Shown: positions 11,001 to 24,822, counted from the stretch's first letter. The stretch is 64,000 bases of DNA from Epiperipatus broadwayi (GCA_028023455.1 JAQFVV010000349.1:591501-655500), one strand, 5' to 3'. The notes: a model not told the origin generated them from the sequence alone. A program made the numbers and translations.

Positions 11001-12660
11001 CTCTGGGTATCATTCTATCTTTTAACATTGATTTTTTTACAGAGATTATTGGGAAGTATAATTACTTACATTTCAATTTCATAATAGAATGCCCATTTAT
11101 AAAACATGGATTTGAAAAGGATGGACTTTCTTGTGGATTCACACAACATTTATCTATATTTATATATATTTTATTATTAATACTGCTTTGTAAATTGATT
11201 AATTTAAAAAATATTACTATAAACTGATGTGAATTGCTGAATTATAAAACATATCTAATAATTGGAAAATATTTAAAAGAGAAAAAAATCTCTTGAGTTT
11301 AAAAAGATTAAGCAGCAAATAATACGTTATAGTTTTGGTTTATGACATATAAACAGAGCAGATATTTGATTATAACACTGAACAAAATTTTACAACATTA
11401 TTTTAAGAATTAAGAATGTGAATTGAAATTAAAATAATTTTATAGAATGACAATTATAGATAAAATCTAAGAGAGATCTAAAAAATTAAAAAGCATTTTT
11501 AAATTAAAAAAAAAATATATTAAAAGATCAAAATAAAACTGTAATTAACCTTAGAAACTTTAATATGCTAATTTTAAAATGCAAAAATAATTAATATTTT
11601 AGAGCAATTTTGGGCACTTTTCCATAATTTATGACTATTTACAGTTCAACTATTTTTTATTGTATTATATATATAGAGTTGTGTGTGTGTAGACAAACTT
11701 ATGTGAGATAGGTTAACATGAAATACTATATAAAAATATGTAACACTCGTGATGCAATAGATGTTTAATACATTTATTTTGCATATTGAAGATATCATTA
11801 GAAAAAGAAAAATCAAGAAGGCATGTTTATAAATATATCAGAAATTATTTATAAATACGTATTAAGATTTATATTTTGTATTTTAATTGGAAAATTATAT
11901 ACATACCCACACACAGCTATAAAATTAAATTAAATTTGTGTGTAATAAAATTATAATTTAAGAAATTTAGTATACCAATATGCAAATAAATATTAGCTAT
12001 ATATAGCTTGTGGTAATCAATGCCTACCATCTTCAATAGTTTATACATTTTATTTTATAATTAAAATTTAAATTCTTGACTATATTTTAGCATTTAAATA
12101 TTATTTTGCCAACTTTTCACCATTTATTTATATGAACTGTTACTCATTATTTATATGTAGAATCAGATATGTGAAAATTTAACATGAAATATTTGCAAAC
12201 ATTTGAGATATTTAATGTAATAAAAGTTTTGTTTGGATTATGAGTTTACTTTGCATACTGAAGATGACTTGAAAAAAAAACCCAGGAAAACATATTTCAT
12301 AAATATATCTATTAATTTGATGAATAAATAATTGAACTTGGTAAATGTGCATAAATTATGAATGGCTGGTTAAAATCATAATTTAAATTTCGTAAATAAA
12401 ACATATATGCTACAGAAAATAGCAGCTAAGCTGTAATAGCTATAGATAATATTTATTTGTGTGCTTTGTATCAATAATTTCAATGTCTGTGGTCAAGTTG
12501 TAATCTTTAATATCTATATAAGTATATTAGGCCATTAGTAAAGGTGGAATTCCACCTTTATTGTTAAAAGGAGGTTGCCTTGACATCAGTTTGAAATTGT
12601 TGATTGTTATTGATATTGGGATTGTCTAAGTGTTGATTGTATTCATTAATATTAAATTAC
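11000..12660. other. AT-rich DNA without recognised genes
   Basis: A short perfect 22-nt palindrome (TAAAGGTGGAATTCCACCTTTA, split here as TAAAGGTGGAA then TTCCACCTTTA) lies in it at 12539-12560. Otherwise short A/T runs and TA tracts only. Confidence 0.55.
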
Positions 12661-12725
12661 ATGATTATATATATATAACTTTGAAGAAATACAGACATCG
12701 AACAATAATAGCATTATATATATAT
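12660..12725 (+). repeat. Tail-like fragment shared with the hairpins at 52696 and 61385
   Basis: AACTTTGAAGAAATACAGAC followed by ATCGAACAATAATAGCATTATA matches the segment after the right arm of the 52696 hairpin (GCTTTGAAAAAATACAGTCT, then TCGAATAATAATATTATA) and of the 61385 hairpin. It is bounded by TA runs. Confidence 0.55.
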
Positions 12726-13109
12726 AGTATAATGTTTCTTGGAAATATTTATACAACTCACGTGAAAGATTTACATGTTCCGAGTATTTGATTATTATTT
12801 ATTACATGTCTGCCTTCATTACAGATTCACATCATCATGACTAAATAAATGCCGAACAAGGTATAAAGTTTCAGTATTCCATAAAATAGAAGTTCACCCA
12901 AATTTATAAAATCAATTGCTTCACACTATGGAAGATTATACATAAAAAAAGTACATGCTTTCAAAAAAAGAACAAAAATAATTTCAAAATGTTGTATACT
13001 AAGTACATTTTTTCTCAATGTTCAGATGTCATTACAAGATTTATTTATATACTTTAGTATATCTTGTAAGTTAATTCAGCATTAGGTATTAATGTTTACA
13101 TACTTTTTT

Positions 13110-13192
13110 TTTATGTGTCAAAGTGTCAGCCGGGAAGCGAACCCCAGGACAACTGCTTGTAAGGCAGCTGTGCTAACCACTTGGCCACGATA
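13110..13192 (-). repeat. tRNA-derived SINE copy, short
   Basis: On the minus strand: a GGCCAAGTGGTTAGCACAGC A-box/D-arm, an anticodon arm GCTGC-CTTACAA-GCAGT (anticodon position TAC, valine-like), and a T-arm GGTTCGCTTCCCGGCT containing the B box. It is followed by TGACACATAA and an A run. It is a pseudo-tRNA with added bases, not a gene. The near-identical copy at 15901 shows it is interspersed. Confidence 0.8.
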
Positions 13193-14034
13193 CTTTTTAA
13201 ATATGCAAATTAAAAAAAAAAACAAAATACATTTTGTTTAAATTAGAAGGCAAAAGTATTAACTACAAACTTACAATAAAAGAGAAGGGAGGAAAGATTA
13301 CATTTAATTATCTTGACAGTTTTAAAACAAATACAAATGGAAAAATTAACTTTAATATATTTTTTTAATTTACAACTTAGTTTTTAACGTTTTTATTTTT
13401 TTTTATACAATAGTTTAACTCTTGCATTCGTTTAATCCATATCTTTTGATATGTTTTTAAATAAATACATATGCAGTACAACACGACATTAATATTAATA
13501 TATTGCATAATTGCCAGTATATTAATATTCTCTAATATTATGGCAGAGAAACAATTAAACACTATCAAGATTATTTCTATGGTAATTTGGCCTATCTTCA
13601 AACATTTTTTCCAGAAAACAATTAGGAGTAAGGATTCTTTGTACAATATTTTTTTATAAATCTCTGTAAAGTCAAGATTCTGTTTTAGAAATTGAAATGG
13701 TTTAATAGATTTGAGAAACTAATTCTATTTATTATTTTATAAAAATCACCCGTAAGTTAAAATTAAATATTTACAAATATTAATTGAATAATTAAATTTA
13801 ATTTGGTACTTATATATAATCCCTTTGCCAGAGTTTTGCAAGACGTTTTTTTTATTATTAATAATCCATTTTCAGGGGTTTCATATTTTAAACTATATGA
13901 CTGGTTTTTTTTTAAAAGATGATTATCGTATTAAAAATTTAGTTGCCTTTTTTTTTTTTAAAGATGATTATAAAAATACAAGAAATTACACAAAACTTCA
14001 AACAATTGTAATTTAATAAACAAAATTAAAAAAA

Positions 14035-14180
14035 CATGATGAAAGAATACTCGCTTCAAACACGTTATCACCATTAGCACATAAAGTTTCATAACATGCC
14101 CCTTAGCACACTTTTTGTGTGAGCAAAATCCTGTAATTTTGAAAATACTCCACTGTGTCTTGTTCTGTCGCTGGCAGACT
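14035..14180 (-). pseudogene. Possible Merlin/ISXO2-like transposase N-terminal relic
   Basis: Minus-strand frames, with one frameshift, read E-Y-F-Q-N-Y-R-I-L-L-T-Q-K-V-C and then A-K-G-H-V-M-K-L-Y-V-L. This recalls the zinc-ribbon start of ISXO2/Merlin transposases (a short helix, G-x-L, C-x-x-G-H-x-M-x-L). Only this piece is seen, the DDE part is absent, and the resemblance is from memory. Confidence 0.3.
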
Positions 14181-14224
14181 CCAAATTTTAATCATTTTTG
14201 CAAAAGGTTAGGAAAAAAAATTAA

Positions 14225-14300
14225 CAACAGCTTGAACGAAAATGCTAAAACAGGCAAAACTCACTATACGATCATGTGATGTTTATTGGTTTGAACGAAA
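14225..14300. repeat. Family B end fragment
   Basis: Contains AAAACAGGCAAAACTC followed by GATCATGTGATGTTTATTGG, the same end sequence seen in family B at 42370-42400. Short and solitary. Confidence 0.45.
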
Positions 14301-15900
14301 ATGCTATGGTAAATATTAAAAAAAATCATTACAATGTTAAACATTCTATGTTATAATATATGTAAAAAAATATTCCTTAAATGTTGAGAAGGACATTTAT
14401 TAAAAAAAATATTATTTTTAAACTTAACATGAATTTATATTGGATTTTTTAATATTTTTTTAAACTTGACAAGTAAACGCGTATTCGATAGAATAATTTT
14501 GAAAACAAACAAATTCTTCAATGCCTCTGAAAATGCATAATTAACCCAAAAATGTCTGGTGAACTTCGAGCAAAGGGGGCAGAAGGATTATACATAAGTA
14601 CCTTTAATTTTAAAGATGTTTTGAATAAAAATACTCGACTGATTCAGTATCAATCTATATCTATAGGAAAGTAGATTAAATTTTAAAATCTGATTATTAC
14701 CCTGATTTTGCACAGAGAAAAGGATTACTAAGATTGGGTAGGTCTTCTTGCTATCTAACTAATTCCAAGAAAAAGCAATAGTTAAAATATGAAGCATTAA
14801 CGTTTCAGACTGATTACTTCTGGTTTTGAAGTAGCAGCTGTAAATGAAATGCCTTGTTAATGGATATTGGTAACTACAATTTAAGCATAGTTTTATAATT
14901 CGGTGATAATCCATTTAGAAGATATAATTGCCATCAACTACACCAGTTATATAATCATTTTATTAATAACTGTGATGAGTCATTCTAGTTTGCTAAAGAT
15001 TTAAAACACAAAATTATAGTTAAATGGATATTTTTTTTTAAAAAAAAAGCTAGCAAAAATATATTTTAAAAAGTTTCATTTAAAATTTAGTTTTGAGTAA
15101 GCCTTTAAAAATAGAACATAGTTCTTGAGATAATTGCTTTATTTTATTTATTTTCAGAGTTAAATGTTCATGTGCTGCCAATTCAATTAGTAAATAAGTC
15201 ACTTTGTAATACATGATAAGATACAAACAATATTTGCAAGGATTAATAGAATTCTATTTGAGTGGGTTGTATGTATTATTAATTTTTAAACTGGGATCTT
15301 TCTAATAATATTTTATATGCTATTTTAAAATGTTTAAGGCAATTACATTTTCTCAGACTTTTAAATAGTGATGACCACATCTTATATATTTTACTTTATT
15401 GAAGAAATGTGACTAAAATTCTATCAATAATTTCTCAATAAGAATTTGTTTTTGAAGCTCTATTATATGTTAGTACTAGTCATTGGGTAGTTAATCTTTT
15501 CAATCAAGGATTCATCTGTAAAAGTGCTATCTTTAAATTTGTTCAAAATATTTAGAAAATAGGGTAAAGTTTACTGATCTAAGAATTTGTCTATAAAAAT
15601 AATGAGATAGGATTTTTCTTTCAGTTATGGCTGATGATATCATTCTTGCTTTTGTTGATAGGTAATGTGAACATTTTTCATATTCTTAAAAAAGACTAGA
15701 ATTTCTGAAGTTTATAGCTAATTATTGAAGCCAAATTTGTTCCCCAGCTTTTGATGGGTCACATTTTCACACGATTCATTCTAATATTGTCTAATAATTT
15801 TTGTATGTGGATTTATAAATTGTTTTTGTGTGTGTGTGTGTGTACTGCAATGTTCTAGTTGCTTGGCTTGCGTATGTTGTGGATAGATAAACTTTTTTTT

Positions 15901-15984
15901 ATGTGTCAAAGCATCAGCTGGGAAGCGAACCCCAGGACAACTGCTTGTAAGGCAGCTGTGCTAACCACTCGGCCACCAGCACTT
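15901..15984 (-). repeat. tRNA-derived SINE copy, short
   Basis: Almost identical to the 13110 copy, with GTGGCCGAGTGGTTAGCACA, the same TAC-type anticodon arm and GGTTCGCTTCCCAGCT, followed on the minus strand by CATAAAAAAAAG. Confidence 0.82.
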
Positions 15985-15999
15985 GACAATGGATAAACT

Positions 16000-18900
16000 T
16001 GTCTGTGGCTTTAATAGACTAATCTATGATTTTCCATTTTAATTCCATCAAAAATATTATTAAAAAAACATCTTTGATTATTATAATATTAAGGTATTCA
16101 ATGCAAATTAAAACAAAAAATATTTAAACAATTACAAATAACATTAATAAAAAATATATGTTAAATCTTGAATAAAAATCATATAATGGATTGGTTAATA
16201 GTTAGATGGTTATGATTTCATTGTTGGGTAGTAAGTTGGATAGTAAGGTATTTATTGAGAATTATTACAAACTAAAGTCAGTCTGATGTTATTTAAAACA
16301 TTATGATCTAAAACGTTTTTTGGTATATTATAAACATTATATTCTTAGGTTATAGTCATAAATCTTTGCCATGTGTGTCCTTGTATTTTTATGTAGTTTA
16401 AGTTTTATATATGAGTATTGAAAGTATTTGATATGTAAAAGAAATGTTTAAGTTAACATTAGGTTTATGTTTAATGTTAAGTTGTTGAATTTGCAATGTG
16501 TTCCATTTTTATGTATAGATTTTGGATAAAATATATTTAATAATTAAATGATCAAATGAACATATGTGTTGGAACTTGATATGCATCATTGGAATGAACT
16601 GATATTATTACTTTTTCTTCTTGTTGTCTATAATAGGATGACTTTATGTTGATTGGTTGACACTGTTTCGATTGTTAATAAGTGGTTTCAATCTTTCAAT
16701 GAGAAATAGTCATAATAAGGGGTTTTCATGTAAATTAGAATATCTATTTATATATAATTTTTATAACTTATGGACTTAAAACTTTTCTACCATTAAATCA
16801 GTTGACATTTAATATTTTTATGAACTACCAAAAGAGATTATCCCTTTTGTTAGTGAATTCACTGCATTATAACACCAAATCACTATATCCTGATCCAACA
16901 TCCTCAATTAAGAAAACTATTAGCAAGAAACTAGTCTCAGGATTTGATTAGAATATGACTAGATGTGGACATAATCATCACCATCATTTAGTATCTATTG
17001 ATTTCTCAAGCATAAAATAAATGACAATATTGTAGAATAAATAGTATTTGATATGAGATTATATTTAACTTCAATATCTTTATGAATAAATTGATTAATT
17101 ATGAGAAATGGTGATAATGTGATGTTTAGGGTTTTATGAGAGAGCATCAAGCAAGTAGCTGTGGTGTGTCCAAGACTCGTTACTTTTTATTAGATTTTTA
17201 TATCTAAATAAATATAAAAGATTTTGTAATCATTTTCTACTTTTCATAACTAACTGTAATCAGTAGTTCTATAGAAATTGTCAGAAACATATTTTTTAAT
17301 TAATTTTAAGATCCTTCATAGGTAATATTACCCTACTTTATATTTGGCATATTGTAATTAATTTTATTAGTTTTTGGGATATGAAACAATTGTTGTGGGA
17401 TGATATTGGTTGCAATATATCTAATGAGAAATCATTTAATTTCAAAACAGGATAAGTTTTTATCATTGATTATTTTTGCCTATACCTTATGTACACTAAC
17501 TTTATGAAATTGTTCAAATATCTGTGATAAAATTTTATTAGTATGATAAAGCATTTCTATGCTTAAATTCTGATTAGAATAAAATTGTATAACATTTAAA
17601 TAGCATATTAAAAAATATTTACATCATTACTTTTGGAGAAAGCCTCTGGTTTTCTCAAATATATCATGGATGGTAGTAATTCTCCATTGTTTGTTTAAAA
17701 ATTGTCTATATGCTGGAAAGATAGTGAGAAATATATAATAGCATTTTCAGGTTCTTTAAAGCAATATCAAATTGTATGGGGTGTATGGCTTAAAGTAGTA
17801 TGTACTGACAAATGGTACGATTGTCTGTAAACAATGCTTGCACATGAGATAAATTTTCGCTCTAAAATATGTTCAAATAATTTATAGCTGGGATGAATTT
17901 ATGCAGAATGATGAGTGACCCAACATTTGATATATCTTCCTAAATCATAAGCAGTTACAATATGTCATTCATAGTTTTGATAATCTATATAGTAAATCAT
18001 TTTAGTTGTTTGGTAAGATGTAAATTATGACTTATTTCCTTCTATCTATTGGTTGGTTGTTATAATCGTGATATCATTTCATTCATGTTATAACATTTAT
18101 ATCAGAAAACAATGATTTAGTTAGTTTCTTGAGCATTCTGTTTTTAAAACTCATGGCAGATTGTTTTGAATAATTGATTGTTCCCATAAGCTCTGATGTT
18201 TATAGCAACACATTCATTTTCTGTATGTTCATTGAATATAACTTGTCTGAATGCATGTTGTATCATCTTAGTAAATAATAATTTATAATTACAGTTGGAT
18301 TTGGCAGATTTTATTTTTATATTTTATAATTAATGCAATCACAATTTGAAACTGCTGATATTGTAGTAATAAACAATTAAGCATTTTGGATTGATCCAAT
18401 TTGGTCAACTCCAATATTTTGACCTCTTTTAGTCTTAGACAAATGTGATATTTCTTATGAAAGCTTTATTAAATGGATGACAATATGTTTAATGCTACTT
18501 TGTATTAAAAATACAAAGCTGATGCCGTTGATGTTTCTGCTATTTTGTTCAACTTTTGTTATGTTCACATGTGTGCACTTGTGTAAGACAACATCCTAAT
18601 GAAAATTATAAACTCAACATTAAAGACTATTAGTTTTTGTTAGATATATAATTTCTGAAAATTATCATATAAAATAATTTTCAGATCAAAGCAATGGGTA
18701 ACCTATTCCACCTCCCATACAAATATCACACCACTGCTTTTAGCAATGATGTTTTGTTTTTGCTGTCTGAGCATAACTATTTATCTAATCAATGCATATT
18801 AAGCTGATATTTTTACTTACTTTTAACTTTGAATTATCATACACTTCTATAGGTATTGGGTGTCACCATTATCTTTCTTAAAATTAGTTGCCTTATATTA

Positions 18901-19035
18901 AAATCTGACACCTCACAATATAGCATTATATGTATGTATAAGCAGTGGAACTAGACATAGTTATATAATTTTTCAATTATTTCACTAGTGAATAGTGTTT
19001 TTCTTTTTGTTTTATTATGTAATAAGGCAATAAAT
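16000..19035. other. Long AT-rich unique-looking stretch without recognised features
   Basis: About 3 kb with no coding-like composition, inverted repeat or dispersed family identified. Probably intron or intergenic. Confidence 0.6.
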
Positions 19036-19039
19036 CTAA

Positions 19040-19100
19040 TGCATGTGTGGTTGAAAATGCGAAGGTAGGGACCTCTACAGGTCTTAACCACAAGCTTACG
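19040..19100. repeat. Family C fragment
   Basis: AATGCGAAGGTAGGGACCTC, TACAGGTCTTAACCACAAGC and TTACGC are also present at 25381-25440 (inverted) and 38050-38095. Confidence 0.65.
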
Positions 19101-20515
19101 CATTATATTCAGAATATTAATACATTTCTATGACTTCCAGAACCAAGATTTAATCACTAAGCAAATAAAAATAATACAACTTTTGTTTGCGATCTAAGTT
19201 TTTGAGTAGGAAGTGAATTTATATGATGTTAAATGCAAGAATATATTTCCATTCAATGTGGATACGTTTAGCCCCTACTTTAAATTGAGTCAATTAACAC
19301 TCAAGGTAGATTCACTTACAATTCATTGTAAATAAATTTATAAATTTGCATATTTGAAAGTGATGCAGATTTTTCTTGAAGTTATTAAAATTGAATGTTA
19401 GGTGGCACTGCCTTAAAAATATTAAATTGTGTCGATTTAAAATAGGGATTGAGCATTTTTCATATCTTATTGTAAACAAATATTGCAAGCTTTTCCTTTC
19501 CATAATGAACCTGAAAATTTATATATTATTTTCTTATGCAGATTTTGCCTTTTGTAATATTTTCTGATCTATTCCTATTCATTCAAAAGATATTTTGATT
19601 ATTTTTTTTTTTGGTTTTGATCATTTATCTTCACTAACTTAATGCTTTTATTTTTACAATAACATCATGAAGTATTTGATCTTGTCTTTATTTATTTACA
19701 TTTCCTTTCATCAAACATATTTTTCTTATTCCATTGTGCTTATACCATCATAATTACATTATCTTTTAAAATTTTAAATCATATATTAAAACAGACAAAT
19801 TATGTAGTTCAAATGTACTGTTCAAATCTTTTCAACCTCTGTTCTTTTCTCAGATTATGTATAATTTTCTTTTGATTGTTTGTTTGTTTGTTTATTGTTA
19901 TTCCTTTGTACTAATTCCTTTATGTAATAGCAAGTAGCTAAACACATTATGATTTAATTTATTGCTATAATTTGGAAAAAACACCCTATTAAACACTATT
20001 TGAACCTTAAAAAAATTGACAAATCTAAGCTGTGATCTATGTACCTTGAACTCTAGTTTGATCCTGTAACATTTCAGCAAAGACAAAACAATTCCTAAAT
20101 CTATTTTAAAATTTAATTATCATAATATTTTGCAATTCAAAAGAAACTTATGTTGGATCATATACATGTTTTGCCTCATGTAATAAAGTATGGTGATCCT
20201 GGATCAATTCCCGGCTCAGTAGGGGAAAAAATCTGTTTGTACAATTAGAGAAATGTTGTAGTCAATCTGCCACTTGGGAGCTTGAATGAATGTTTCTTTA
20301 AAAATGCTACAATTATCATCATTACCATCATCATGAATAAGCAAACATATATCTAAAGCTAATACTATATTAATAATTTTTATTAGTTATTCATTAGACT
20401 AGAGATTATCTATGTAATGAATAATATTTCTGCAATATACTTTTTACCACACCACTCTTGCACAAAGTAGGAACTTGTTTCTATGTACTTTTAACACTTT
20501 ATGGAGGGATGTAAT

Positions 20516-20640
20516 TATAAACATATGACCAAAGACATATGAAAGAGATCTATGATTCCCAAGATGCACATTTTGTGCTGAACTAGCATTCATCAGTTGG
20601 CCCAGACCACAATCTCTCACACATATCTCTATCATTGTTT
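20516..20640 (-). repeat. Family A fragment
   Basis: Minus-strand partial match to the middle of family A: CAACTGATGAATGCTAG, then GTTCAGCACAAAAT and the TATGTCTTTGGTCATATG region. Confidence 0.6.
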
Positions 20641-21099
20641 AGTATATATATATCAAATTACTACAGTTTAATTGATAAGTGTCAAACACACGGTCCTCAT
20701 AATTTTGATATAAATCACTTAATGAAAGTATAGTAGTAATTTTTATGAGTCATTTATTAGATTAAAGATTATCCACTTAATGAATAATATTTCTTTTAGT
20801 GTAATAGAAGTTAATACTCTCTATTGTATGTCTTATATAAGAAAAGAGATGTCATCTAAACACAACTTATTACAGCATCATAGAAAAATGAGTAACTAAA
20901 ATAATTGAATCTAATGAAATGTTTTTAAGTCTGACAAAGATCAATCAATATTTCAACCAATCAAAAATTTTTTGCATTGTATTGAGCGTGAGATTATTGA
21001 ATAGCATTTTGGTAAAAAAAAAAAAAGCCTAAATTTTATAAATAAAAATATATAATTAACTTATTTATTCAATATACTAAATGTTTACTATAATGAATA

Positions 21100-21325
21100 A
21101 AGGGATTTGAACTTAGGATTTTCAGTCTATATTTATCCTTCAATTCATCTCAATCAATACAAATGATCAACTGATGAGTGCTGATTGTGCATGAAATATA
21201 TATATCGGGGATTCTTTATCTTTTTTACATGGGTGTGGTCATGTGTATCAGTTGTATAGGATGGAGTAGAGGATGAATATAGACTAAAAATCCTAAGTTC
21301 AAATCCTTCTGTTTACTATAGTAAA
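21100..21325. repeat. Family A fragment as a small inverted pair
   Basis: Bases 21104-21140 are the reverse complement of the terminal B-box-containing part (GATTTGAACTTAGGATTTT), followed at about 21165-21325 by the direct-strand copy ending in AATCCTAAGTTCAAATCC. The two ends face outward from a short centre. Confidence 0.65.
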
Positions 21326-21571
21326 AAGTATATATAAGTAATTAACATAATGTCACCATGATTCATTTATATCATTTTAAAAAATTAGTTTTAATAAAGT
21401 TATACATTAGATGAATTTTAATATTTAAGCAATCATTTTAGTTTATTCACTATATTCTAAAAAAAACAAAAACAACAATTTTAGTTTTTGTTAACTCAGA
21501 GTTAGATCTGGATTTTGTAAAATCAAATTTTAAAAAGGATTTTATAAACCATATAACATTGAGTCTAAGTG

Positions 21572-21711
21572 ATATATATAAAAACAAAAAAAGACTTATA
21601 AATACAAGAAATAATATTATATTTCAACCAAAGGACTATTTTTCATCAGTCCTCTGGTTGAAATATAATATTATTTCTTGGATTTATAAGTTGTTGTTTT
21701 TTTTATATGTA
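21572..21711. repeat. 140-bp hairpin
   Basis: Arms ATAATATTATATTTCAACCA and TGGTTGAAATATAATATTAT with outer CTTATAAAT... matches, and a loop of about 12 bases (ACTATTTTTCAT region). Small open frames across it are artefacts. Confidence 0.85.
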
Positions 21712-21800
21712 TTTCCTTTGCTTAGTTTTATTTATATATATATATATATATATCAAGTCATATGTCACATGACCTAATTTAACAAGCTTGTTTTACAAAT

Positions 21801-22092
21801 GTTACATATAGAGCTAGCAAATAAGCTCTTTACAAGCTTTGCAGAATATCCCCAACACCAGACCTGTTTCTGCTACTGGCTTCCTCAGTGAGGTGCTAGA
21901 ATATTTAAGCATTTTGCTTGAATATTCCAGCACCTCACTGAGAAAGCTAGTAGCAGAAAATGATCTGGGCTTGGGGATAAATGCTTGAATATTCTAGCAC
22001 CTCACTGAGGAAGCCAGTAGCAGAAATCGGTCTGGGGTTGGGGATATTCTGAAAAGCTTGTTAAGAGCTTATTTGGGAGCTCTATATTTTAC
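21801..22092. repeat. Foldback element with three hammerhead-like units
   Basis: The outer arms (ATAGAGCTAGCAAATAAGCT at about 21808 against AGCTTATTTGGGAGCTCTAT near 22066) enclose three copies of a ~40-nt motif: one on the minus strand (21855-21894) and two on the plus strand 67 bp apart (21932-21971 and 21999-22038). Confidence 0.8.
21999..22038 (+). ncRNA. Hammerhead-ribozyme-like motif (family E), copy c
   Basis: Stem I ACCTCA/TGGGGT (6 bp), core CTGAGGA, GAAA and a GGTC cleavage context are present. Stem II (AGCCAGTAGCA) forms only two pairs inside an A-A mismatch. Two sister copies are nearby. Probably a weakened ribozyme. Confidence 0.4.
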
Positions 22093-22099
22093 ACATATA

Positions 22100-23640
22100 T
22101 ATATATAATCTTCTAAACAGTATTTTAAATACATATTAAGACTAAAAACATTCAAGTGTCCTCTATTTAATTACAATATGCTTGTTAATTGTATAAAATA
22201 CAACTGTAATAATGATTGGAGGAAGTTCATGAAATAGATGATATTTTCTTAGCAGGTATTTATAAAGTTATATGAAATAGTATGAAGCATTATTATAATG
22301 TGGTAAGGTTTGTAAAAAAACTAGAATTTATTATAGTTTCTATCTATTTAAAATATAACTTGTAAGTGTTTTGTTAACTATGTAAATATCACATTTGATA
22401 TTTTGCATCTATTTTCAACTTTCCCATTTTAAAATAAATCAAGACTATTCTAATTTGGAGCTAGTGATGCTTAAAGTTTGGTATAGCTGTTAAAGGGGTT
22501 ACTTTGAAGCTGATACTGTGATCCTTATAATAATAGTTTACAATTTGAGTTTGGCTATTGCATAATATATATTAATTAAATAACAAGCTAATAGAGAGTG
22601 CCTAAGTTGCACTTATTCATAATTAGATATATAAATAATTGATTACTTTATTGAACATATGTACAGAAAGTGAATTAGAATTAAATAACTTTTGGTAGAT
22701 AAATTTTGTATAAAATTAACATGCTTTTTACTAGATCTTATATATTTTATTATTATTGTTTTTTATTCCTGAAAATAAATACATGAAGATTGCTTCTCCT
22801 AATTTTGTGGTACTTTATAACATTTTTTGTAGTTATCCATTAAAACTCATGTTTTACTCCACACTATTTCATTCTTTATTTATTTTACTTTGTTGTTATG
22901 GAAAATTTTTCTTGCTTTCACAAGAAGAAATGAGAAATAAGAAAAAATAACCTTAAATGTCTTTTTTATTTAAAAATATTATGATTTTATTTTTTATTAT
23001 AAGGATTTGTTTTAATAAACATGATTATACATTTTTAGATATAAAGTTTTCTGTAAAAATAGATCTCATGAATTTGTCACTATAGATTATCACATGCTCA
23101 TGATTGTTAAATAAAAAACTATTCATAAGTCTGTTCTAATAGTTAGTCTCCCCTACCATGAATGCACATGGTTAGGAGTATATTTGAAGCATTAATTTTA
23201 TTTAAGCAACAGTTATCTTAGAGCAGTTTTACTTTTTTATGAGTTGAATATCTTATATTGCTCACTTGAAATTTTTTTAGTTATAATGACGTACTTTAAT
23301 TACTGGATATTTTAATACTCCAAATTTGTTTCATAGTAATACTGTTTTATACTATTTTTATTCAAGGCTTACAAAATGAAATATATTTTTTAATTTATTG
23401 AGACTAGAACAATGTAATTCATACTTCAATTTTCATGTCCAAATTCTTCATTTTATTATAAATACCTTGTCAAAAATGGAATGTTTTTTTAAATTTTATC
23501 TTTGACTTTTCTTATTGTTATATACTACTCTCCCAAAGAATACCATGTTAATGTAAATTATATTAAATCTTCTACACTGATTGCTGAAAAAAAAACATTT
23601 ATATTCATATAAAGTTGCTGAAATACACAGGCTTATATGT
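22100..23640. other. AT-rich DNA, nothing recognised
   Basis: No repeat family or coding signal was seen. The 64-codon frame at 22756-22950 has A/T-driven composition and no homology I recognise. Confidence 0.55.
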
Positions 23641-23645
23641 ACCTG

Positions 23646-24455
23646 TGTCTATATATGTAATAGACAGGGTATGAGCACAGACTTTCATATGACCCACCAC
23701 TCTCCACACTATCTCATAACACTGATACACTTGAACACACATATTAAATAATCACCAATATACGTATTTCATGCTAAACTAGCAATCATCAGTTGGTCCA
23801 GATTACCATCTCTACACCTATATGCTACAAGTGCTCAGATATTTATTAAGATAGCAAATCCTCCTACTTTAATGGACAGGCTTCAATCCACTCCACACTC
23901 CAACTCTTCAACCGTCCATCCAATTGAAAATCTGATGATGGAACACTCAAAGGCCACCCTGAGGCTGAGATTATTGTCACACCCATGTTGACCTAAGGTC
24001 AATCTGACCCCTCATGTACAGAACATAATCCATTAAATACATATGCAAAGGATAGGCAGACATCATATGGATTATGTCCTGTACATGAGGGGTCAGATTG
24101 ACTTTAGGTCAACATGGGTGTGACAATAATCTCAGCCTCAGGGTGGCCTTTGAGCATTCCATCATCAGATTTTCAATTGGATGGATGATTGAAGAGTTGG
24201 AGTGTGGAGTGGATTGAAGCCTGTCCGTTAAAGTAGGAGGATTTGCTATCTTAATATATATCTGAGCACTTGTAGCATATATGTGTAGAGATGGTAATCT
24301 GGACCAACTGATGATTGCTGGTTTAGCATGAAATACGTATATTGGTGATTATTTATCTTTTCAACATATGTGTGTTCAAGTGTATCAGTGTTATGAGATA
24401 GTGTGGAGAGTGGTTGGTCATATGAAAGTCTTTGCTCATACTCTGTCTAGTCATA
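23646..24455. repeat. Family A perfect back-to-back inverted pair (~800-bp palindrome)
   Basis: Arm 1 (23646-24045, minus orientation) and arm 2 (24066-24455, plus orientation) match along their length: AGCACAGACTTTCATATGAC on the left is answered by GTCATATGAAAGTCTTTGCT on the right, and both arms carry GACC(C)CTCATGTAC and TTGACCTAAGGTCA or a close variant. Few differences are visible, so the pair is either young or maintained. Confidence 0.9.
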
Positions 24456-24822
24456 TAAGGTTATTTCCAATATCATTTGAAGGTTTTTATACTCTTTGAT
24501 AGATGTTAACTTTGGTGTGGAATTATTTAATCACATTATCAGTTTAGTTGATCATTATTTTTTTCTTGAAATACTGTACTTGAAATACTGGTTCATTTAT
24601 GAAAATTATTAAATACAAAGACATGAATTAGTTGAAAACATGTTCAGTGAATAATGTACTAAATACAATTATACCTTTTCTTGTTTCATGCTTATAACAT
24701 AAATATTACAGTTTGGGCAAGAAAAATTTAATTTTTTAGAATTAAAAATGTTTATATAAATTACAGACTTATGATCTTCCACATGTTTGTGAGTTGGTTC
24801 AGAGTTGTAAGAATTGCTAAAT

